From: an uncultured Prevotella sp.
Lineage (GTDB): Bacteria; Bacteroidota; Bacteroidia; Bacteroidales; Bacteroidaceae
Assembly: GCA_900556465.1 (NCBI GenBank)
Contig: USPK01000022.1
Coordinates: forward strand, 1 to 23,965
Direction: 5' to 3'
DNA length: 23,965 nucleotides
Positions 19,844-23,965 of the stretch are shown one piece after another. The notes under the pieces were generated by a model, which worked only from the letters and a program-made list of their open reading frames with translations, had not been told where the DNA came from and did not search any database. Every line of letters starts with the position of its first letter. Positions within the stretch are counted from its first letter, which is position 1. The translations under genes were made by a program, and so were the position numbers.

Positions 19844-20764
19844 TCATCGGTCGGCGTTATTCACGTTTTTCGCCCTCTCCGTCTCGCGCGGGTGGGCCTG
19901 GGCATAGACGGCCTTGAGCTCTTCAAACGTAGTGTGGGTGTAAACCTCGGTGGCCGCGAGGCTTTCGTGCCCGAGCAGTTCGCGCACAGCCTCCAGGTCG
20001 GCCCCGTTGTTGAGCATGACGGTGGCAAAGGTGTGGCGCAGCACGTGTGGCGAACGTTTGCGCTGCGTCGTCACGGCGGACAGCCAGTCGTGAACGATGC
20101 GCCGCGCCTCGGCCGCCGTGAGGCGCCGGCCGCGGGTGTTGCAGAACACGGGCCCGTCGGCGGACAGGCCCTCGTGGTCCAGCAACGCGAAGAAGCGGCC
20201 GAAGGCGTCCGCCAGTTCGGGCCCGAAGGGGACCACGCGCTGCTTGTTGCGCTTGCCCGTCACCTTCAGTTCGCGGCCGGACAGGTTGATGTCGCTGCCG
20301 TCCAACCCGACCAGCTCGGAGACGCGGATACCCGTGGTGTAGAACACCAGGAGCATCAGATGGTCGCGGTGGCCGCGGAACGTGTCCGGGAAGGTGACAT
20401 CGTCCAGCAGGTGGTCCATCTCGGTGGCCTTGAGGAATACGGGCAAGCGGCGCGGCACTTTCGGATTCTGCACCCGCTGCATGGGATTGTGCGCCAGGTG
20501 GCCCGTCAGGAGCTGGTAGCGGTAGAACGCCCGGAGCGCACTCAGTGCGCGGCGCACCGTTTGCGGTTGCAAGCCGCCCTGTATGCGCGCGGCCATCCAC
20601 CGGCGCACGACGTCGGCGTCTACGCTCTCCCAGGTCAGGCCGCTGTCCAGGCTTTGGAAAAATTGGCTGAAATCGTTCAACCCAGTCCGGTAGGAACGCA
20701 CCGTCTCGGCGGAGTAGCCACGATCCGCCGTGAGGTATTGCAAGAAATCATTAACGGCATCCAT
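19844..20764 (-). CDS. xerC: XerC/XerD-type tyrosine recombinase
   Basis: A 306-residue tyrosine site-specific recombinase, most likely one of the Xer pair that resolves chromosome dimers at dif. The N-terminal SAM-like core-binding domain covers about 1-85 (FLQYLTADRGYSAETVRSYR). The catalytic domain keeps the full set: Arg147 (TGIRVSEL), Lys171 (VTGKRNKQR), His240 and Arg243 (HVLRHTFAT), His266 (LLGHESL) and nucleophile Tyr275 (TEVYTHT). It is a housekeeping-type recombinase by length and by its position between rpsU and hpf, not in a mobile element. The ATG at 20764 is chosen because the in-frame extension upstream is an Arg/Pro-rich reading of GC-rich hairpins. Which of XerC and XerD it is cannot be settled by eye. 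Confidence 0.93.
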   Translation of the reverse strand: MDAVNDFLQYLTADRGYSAETVRSYRTGLNDFSQFFQSLDSGLTWESVDADVVRRWMAARIQGGLQPQTVRRALSALRAFYRYQLLTGHLAHNPMQRVQNPKVPRRLPVFLKATEMDHLLDDVTFPDTFRGHRDHLMLLVFYTTGIRVSELVGLDGSDINLSGRELKVTGKRNKQRVVPFGPELADAFGRFFALLDHEGLSADGPVFCNTRGRRLTAAEARRIVHDWLSAVTTQRKRSPHVLRHTFATVMLNNGADLEAVRELLGHESLAATEVYTHTTFEELKAVYAQAHPRETERAKNVNNADR

Positions 20765-21095
20765 AGGATTTGCTTTTTGAGAAAGGAGGTCACGCGGAGA
20801 AGTTGCGGCGCGTGGGGAACCGCCGGCAACCGGCGGAAGTCCGCGACGCGGCAGTCGTGGAGAAAACGCAAAGCCGGCGACCTTCCGGACAGGACAAGCC
20901 CGGGGAACAACGGGGCCTATCCACGTAAAAACGGGGCTAAGCCCCGTACGCACGGGCCTTAGGCCCGTTGTCGCAGAGCGTATGGCGACGGAAGGGGCAC
21001 GCGGCACAGCAGAGTTTCCCGCCACCCCGCCGCGAAGGCGGACGCATGGCCGCACCGGGCAGATTGGCGAAGCGGCCGCGGACCATATAGAACAG
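20765..21095. other. GC-rich intergenic leader upstream of xerC, no gene seen
   Basis: These 331 bases hold no credible gene. They contain three GC-rich hairpins: CCGCCGG/CCGGCGG at 20820-20836 and two tandem 17-bp palindromes at 20931-20968. No TAnnTTTG promoter for xerC was found on the minus strand, so xerC may depend on readthrough from rpsU or on an unusual promoter. Confidence 0.7.
20931..20968 (-). repeat. Two tandem 17-bp palindromes
   Basis: ACGGGGCTAAGCCCCGT (20931-20947) and ACGGGCCTTAGGCCCGT (20952-20968) are related palindromes with a 4-nt spacer. On the minus strand the second hairpin met (20931-20947) is followed by TTTTTAC, so it can act as a terminator for transcripts that pass the rpsU terminator. 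Confidence 0.75.
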
Positions 21096-21127
21096 AAAAG
21101 GATGCACCGGCCGTGGCCTTTGCATCC
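21096..21127 (-). terminator. Terminator of rpsU
   Basis: On the minus strand GGATGCA and TGCATCC pair, with an inner GGC/GCC stem, followed by TTTTCTGTT. It begins 32 nt after the rpsU stop. Confidence 0.8.
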
Positions 21128-21159
21128 TTTGTTGGGTCAATCGTTATGCCGTGGGCAAC

Positions 21160-21351
21160 TTAGTCCTCAGCAGCTCTGAGCTTCTGGACATAGATGGCAT
21201 GTTCTTTGGCCAGACGCTTGCGAACGGAGGGCTTGTCAAACTGCTGACGGGCACGAAGTTCCTTGATTACACCGGTTCTTTCAAATTTTCTCTTGAATTT
21301 CTTGAGGGCGCGTTCAATGTTTTCGCCTTCTTTCACGGGTACTACGATCAT
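21160..21351 (-). CDS. rpsU: 30S ribosomal protein bS21
   Basis: A 63-residue, strongly basic ribosomal protein on the 30S platform next to the 16S 3' end. It begins MIVVPVKEGENIERALKKFKRK (shown in part) and ends in KEHAIYVQKLRAAED. In Flavobacterium johnsoniae ribosomes, bS21 together with bS18 and bS6 holds the anti-Shine-Dalgarno sequestered. The C-terminal part used there is present, including Tyr54, the position I recall as being involved. It has its own promoter (21406-21437) and a terminator, and no Shine-Dalgarno, its leader being A-rich (AAATAAAAACAAGCA). It is followed by xerC and hpf on the same strand. Confidence 0.97.
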   Translation of the reverse strand: MIVVPVKEGENIERALKKFKRKFERTGVIKELRARQQFDKPSVRKRLAKEHAIYVQKLRAAED

Positions 21352-21405
21352 TGCTTGTTTTTATTTTGTTTCGTTATTACTAATTCACCGAATGCTTGCG
21401 GGTTG

Positions 21406-21437
21406 CAAAAGTACGCAATAAATTCTTATTCAGCAAA
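21406..21437 (-). promoter_or_regulatory. Promoter of rpsU
   Basis: On the minus strand TTTG, an exact 20-nt spacer, and TACTTTTG match the Bacteroidota consensus at both elements. Transcription should start near 21399, giving a leader of about 48 nt. The promoter starts 9 nt after the mscS stop codon. Confidence 0.9.
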
Positions 21438-21446
21438 TTTTGCCCG

Positions 21447-22328
21447 TTATTTTTCATGTTCTCTTTCTTCCGGCTCCGATTTTACTACATGGACGGTCTG
21501 CTGCGGGAAGGGGAAGTCGATGCCCAGCTTGTTGAACGTATCGTAGATGTGATTGAACGTCTCGTGATATACGCCCCAGTAGTCCTCGGTCTTCACCCAA
21601 ACGCGGACCACAATGTTCACGCTGCTGTCGGCCAGGGCGCTGACGGCAATGAACGGGGCCGGTTCGGCCAGGATGCGGCTGTCCTCGCTGAGCGCCTGGG
21701 CGATGGCCAGACGGGCACGCTCCACGCTCTCGCCGTAGTCGATGCCGATGGTCCACTCCACGCGCCGCGTCTTGTTGCGGGTGTAGTTGATGATTACGGC
21801 GGTACACATGCTGCCGTTAGGGATATAGACGACTTTGTTGTCGCCCATGGTCAGCAGGGTGTGGAAAATCTGGATTTCCTGGACCTGCCCCTGTACACCC
21901 TGCGCCTCTATCCAGTCGCCGACTTTGTAAGGTTTGAACAGGAGGATGACAAGGCCGCCGGCAAAATTCTGCAGATTTCCGGAGAGGGCCATACCGATGG
22001 CGACACCGGCCGACGCGAGCAGAGCGGCGAACGAGGTGGTATTAATACCGAGGGCGCCGATAACAGAGACAATCAGCAGGAGGGTGAGCAGGATGTTGAC
22101 CAGGCTGCGGAGGAATCCCTGCACGCTGGCGTCGATGGTGCGCCGCGAAAGCATGCGGGCCACGAGGCGGTTCAGGAACTTGACCAACAGCCCGCCGACA
22201 ATCAGGACGACGAGCGCCATGAGCAGGTGCTTTCCGGCTACGATACCCCAATCGAGCAGACGTTGCAGGATGAGGTCGACTTTCTCGGCAGTCGTTTCGG
22301 TCTGGGCCGCTTGAAGGAATGCGTACAT
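21447..22328 (-). CDS. MscS-type small-conductance mechanosensitive channel
   Basis: A 293-residue inner-membrane channel that opens under membrane tension and releases solutes on hypo-osmotic shock. The sequence shows membrane segments at about 33-55 (LLMALVVLIVGGLLVKFL) and 75-95 (LVNILLTLLLIVSVIGAL). The Ala/Gly-rich pore helix TM3 follows (FAALLASAGVAIGMALSGNLQNFAGG), then the beta-domain motif PYKVGDWIEAQGVQGQVQEI and IPNGSMCTAVIINYTR. The C-terminal cytoplasmic alpha-beta domain ends in an acidic tail (SEPEEREHEK). Length and layout match E. coli MscS. No terminator is visible after the stop, so it may read into rpsU. A stable hairpin stands 14 nt before its start codon. Confidence 0.94.
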   Translation of the reverse strand: MYAFLQAAQTETTAEKVDLILQRLLDWGIVAGKHLLMALVVLIVGGLLVKFLNRLVARMLSRRTIDASVQGFLRSLVNILLTLLLIVSVIGALGINTTSFAALLASAGVAIGMALSGNLQNFAGGLVILLFKPYKVGDWIEAQGVQGQVQEIQIFHTLLTMGDNKVVYIPNGSMCTAVIINYTRNKTRRVEWTIGIDYGESVERARLAIAQALSEDSRILAEPAPFIAVSALADSSVNIVVRVWVKTEDYWGVYHETFNHIYDTFNKLGIDFPFPQQTVHVVKSEPEEREHEK

Positions 22329-22342
22329 AGAAATATAAATTA

Positions 22343-22365
22343 GGCGTGCCGCAGTCCGGCACGCC
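22343..22365 (-). promoter_or_regulatory. Hairpin immediately upstream of the mscS-type gene
   Basis: A perfect 9-bp stem (GGCGTGCCG / CGGCACGCC) with a 5-nt loop. The tail TAATTTATATTTC leads straight into the start codon 14 nt away. It may be a second terminator for the peptidase gene or a structure controlling translation of the channel. Confidence 0.6.
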
Positions 22366-22413
22366 GGTGATGGATTTTCGTCAAAACGATATTACCGTTC
22401 CGTAGTTTTGCCT

Positions 22414-22454
22414 AAAAGACTTCTCGTGCGCCGGTTACCGACCGCGGCGAGAAG
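22414..22454 (-). terminator. Probable terminator of the NlpC/P60 gene
   Basis: On the minus strand CTTCTCG and CGAGAAG pair around a GC-rich loop that includes a smaller CGGT/ACCG hairpin. TCTTTT follows. It starts 47 nt after the peptidase stop. Confidence 0.6.
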
Positions 22455-22501
22455 GCAGAGAGGGGCATTGCCCGGACCTCCGGCCGCGATGAGGGGAGGT
22501 A

Positions 22502-23089
22502 TCAATCGGCGATGATACGGCGGGCGCCCAGATAGCGGCGGGAATAATAGGCCGAATTGGAATCGCTCACGATGACGCCCGTGCGGGCCGCGTGGATGAA
22601 CTTGAACCCGTGGCCCTCGGGGTCTACGTCGGTGACGATGCCCACGTGACCGACGGTGCGACGGGACGCGGAACCGCCGAAGAAGACGAGGTCGCCTTTC
22701 TGCAAGTCGGCAATGTTCTTAATGGGGGTGCCTTCCTGATACTGCGTGCGCGAGGAACGGCTGATGGGGATGTTTTCCAAACGATAGATATAGCTCGTGA
22801 AACCGGAACAATCGAAAGCGGAAGGGCCGCTGTGACCGGCACGGTAGCGCGCGCCAAGATATTGCAGCGCGGTTTGTACAATGGCTTCGCCTTCTTCGTT
22901 GGAGGTCTTGAGCGGAGCGGAGGGGGCGACTTCGGGGGCAGCGGCTACGGCGGGAACTTCCTTTACAAAACGTTCGGCCGATGAGCGAGCGGGCAGTTCG
23001 TCCGTACCCGTGGTCTGGGCACAAGCGAACATCGCTCCCACGAAAGTCGCTAATATTCCTACGGTGATTCTCTTTATCTGCACAATCAT
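22502..23089 (-). CDS. Secreted NlpC/P60 family peptidoglycan endopeptidase
   Basis: A 195-residue cell-wall hydrolase of the NlpC/P60 papain-like fold, predicted to cut stem peptides of peptidoglycan in the periplasm. A signal peptide covers about residues 1-24 (GILATFVGAMFACA). Cys23 lies in a poor lipobox (MFAC), so signal peptidase I cleavage is the likelier route. An Ala/Pro-rich linker covers about 41-60. The catalytic domain has nucleophile Cys94 in FDCSGF, His148 in VGHVGIV and the third polar residue His166 in FIHAA. It has no separate wall-binding (SH3 or LysM) domain. It is monocistronic by its own strong promoter (23123-23154) and downstream terminator. Confidence 0.93.
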   Translation of the reverse strand: MIVQIKRITVGILATFVGAMFACAQTTGTDELPARSSAERFVKEVPAVAAAPEVAPSAPLKTSNEEGEAIVQTALQYLGARYRAGHSGPSAFDCSGFTSYIYRLENIPISRSSRTQYQEGTPIKNIADLQKGDLVFFGGSASRRTVGHVGIVTDVDPEGHGFKFIHAARTGVIVSDSNSAYYSRRYLGARRIIAD

Positions 23090-23122
23090 TAATCTTTTAG
23101 GCTATTCTACTAATGACGTTGA

Positions 23123-23154
23123 CAAATTTACAAAATAGACTTCTCAAAACCAAA
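23123..23154 (-). promoter_or_regulatory. Promoter of the NlpC/P60 gene
   Basis: On the minus strand TTTG, an exact 20-nt spacer, and TAAATTTG match the Bacteroidota consensus fully. The predicted start near 23116 gives a leader of about 27 nt. Confidence 0.92.
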
Positions 23155-23336
23155 TTTGCCGGGATAAAAATTGGCAACAAAAAGTGTGCCAAATTAAGGC
23201 TCGAGCAATAAAACCTTATCCGCCAGAAGTTTCCAAGGATTAACTGATTTTTTGGAATAACCTGTTACCTGAAACCGTCAAGGTTCATTTCGTGGCCGCC
23301 CAGTCGACGCGACTGCACAAAAAGAAAAGATTAGCG

Positions 23337-23344
23337 CAAAAGTA
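23337..23344 (-). promoter_or_regulatory. Orphan -7 promoter element
   Basis: TACTTTTG on the minus strand is an exact TAnnTTTG match, but no TTTG stands 18-21 nt upstream. A transcript from here would run about 240 nt before the peptidase start and includes no clear gene. Confidence 0.35.
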
Positions 23345-23659
23345 CTGATCCTCCATAAGTTCTACGATTCCCGGCCAGCTTCGACTGCGTTTCATGAATA
23401 ACTTGCCATACCTGAGCCGGGGCCTTGCTGTCGCAGCCGCGGCAACCGCTCTGTACCACTTGCTGGGGCCAGTGCCGCCGTGGGACGCTATACCATAGCG
23501 ACTAAAAATATACAGCTCGCCCGTGCAACACCAATATATAATATAGGTGTACCCCGGCCGCAGGACTACCTCCAGCACACCGTTGGCTTCAACGGTAACG
23601 TAGGAAGGGTATCCCGGCCACAGTACCGTTCCTTCCCCAGCCGCCACGTTTTCCGACTG

Positions 23660-23743
23660 TACGGCAGCCGCAACGATAGTACGGCAGCTGCACACGATTG
23701 TACAACAGCCGCCACCCGGTTGCACGGCAGCCGCACCCGGTAG
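23660..23743. repeat. Degenerate tandem repeat, four units of 20-22 bp
   Basis: Four units of 20, 21, 22 and 21 bases share the form TACGGCAGCCGCA...CG(A/G)T(A/T)G. They start at 23660, 23680, 23701 and 23723. A weaker AGCCGCCACG unit precedes them. Confidence 0.75.
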
Positions 23744-23890
23744 TACGCTCTTTCTTTAACGACACGTGCCGCGCGGCGTTTCCTTTAATGGCTGCCGCCC
23801 AAATTCCTGCATCTCCGGCACGTACTCCTACGGCCCGAACTTCTGTCCCATCCCGTCTCCGCCGCATCCATAGCCCAGCGGTAAACATAC

Positions 23891-23928
23891 AAAAATCCCC
23901 CGCAAAGAATTTCTTCCTTGCGGGGGAT
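23891..23928 (-). terminator. Terminator of the rRNA operon
   Basis: On the minus strand ATCCCCCGCAA and TTGCGGGGGAT form a perfect 11-bp stem, followed by TTTTTG (23891-23895 on the plus strand). It lies just after the 5S rRNA 3' end. Confidence 0.9.
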
Positions 23929-23938
23929 GCTATCTTAA

Positions 23939-23965
23939 AACGGCGGCGACCTACTCTCCCACAGC
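23939..23965 (-). rRNA. rrf: 5S ribosomal RNA, 3' end only
   Basis: Read on the minus strand, GTGGGAGAGTAGGTCGCCGC is the conserved 3' part of bacterial 5S rRNA. The rest lies beyond the window edge. The exact 3' end is uncertain by a few bases. It marks the tail of an rRNA operon on the minus strand. Confidence 0.88.

Larger units (their letters stand above)
23155..23890. other. Intergenic region between the rRNA operon and the NlpC/P60 gene
   Basis: About 735 bases with no gene I can support. The segment 23285-23725 is open on the minus strand, but the translated product has no recognisable domain, signal or composition, and runs through a tandem repeat. The contents I can point to are an orphan -7 element at 23337-23344, an AT-rich near-palindrome around 23521-23545, and the repeat at 23660-23743. 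Confidence 0.6.

Noticed and set aside
20783..20791. An AAGGAGG-like sequence on the plus strand upstream of xerC
   Set aside because: It faces away from xerC and no plus-strand gene starts after it.
20765..21055. A 97-residue N-terminal extension of the XerC-type recombinase
   Set aside because: The extension translates GC-rich palindromes and is Arg/Pro-rich. Family members begin at MDAVNDFLQYL.
23285..23725. A 146-codon minus-strand frame between the rRNA operon and the NlpC/P60 gene
   Set aside because: No recognisable domain, signal peptide or credible start context, and its 5' part runs through a degenerate tandem repeat. It could be a lineage-specific gene, but the sequence alone does not support it.

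Overview
The window is a chromosomal segment of a member of the Bacteroidales (Bacteroidota), probably close to Bacteroides/Prevotella. RpoB and RpoC read like the proteins of those genera along their whole length. Promoters follow the Bacteroidota TTTG / TAnnTTTG pattern, and most start codons lack a Shine-Dalgarno sequence. Base composition is GC-rich for the group, which produces very long spurious antisense frames opposite several real genes; these are left out.

Layout. (1) 181-5490, plus strand: a three-gene cell-envelope operon made of a TonB-dependent receptor with a carboxypeptidase-regulatory-like N-terminal domain, a surface-type lipoprotein with a right-handed beta-helix, and a secreted purple-acid-phosphatase-like metallophosphoesterase. 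It looks like a nutrient (possibly phosphate-ester) capture locus and has no SusD. (2) 5533-6298, minus strand: a lone SAM-dependent methyltransferase, convergent with the operon, each side having its own hairpin terminator. (3) 6379-19349, minus strand: the core gene-expression block, read as tRNA-Tyr, tRNA-Gly, tRNA-Thr, tuf, tRNA-Trp, secE, nusG, rplK, rplA, rplJ, rplL, rpoB, rpoC. Terminator-like hairpins sit after tuf, between rplL and rpoB, and after rpoC. (4) 19367-21437, minus strand: rpsU (bS21), a XerC-type tyrosine recombinase, and hpf (ribosome hibernation factor). (5) 21447-23154, minus strand: an MscS-type channel and a secreted NlpC/P60 peptidase with a textbook promoter. (6) 23155-23890: intergenic DNA with a degenerate tandem repeat. 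(7) 23891-23965: the terminator and 3' end of a 5S rRNA, the tail of an rRNA operon on the minus strand.

The minus-strand block supplies translation and transcription: elongation factor, tRNAs, ribosomal proteins L11/L1/L10/L12 and S21, NusG, SecE, RNA polymerase beta/beta' and HPF. The most interesting signals are regulatory. They are a strong Shine-Dalgarno on hpf alone, close to rpsU; an hpf terminator whose hairpin contains the promoter of the tRNA-tuf operon; a tuf terminator that runs straight into tRNA-Trp, leaving the secE-rpoC operon without a visible promoter; and a terminator-like attenuator between rplL and rpoB.
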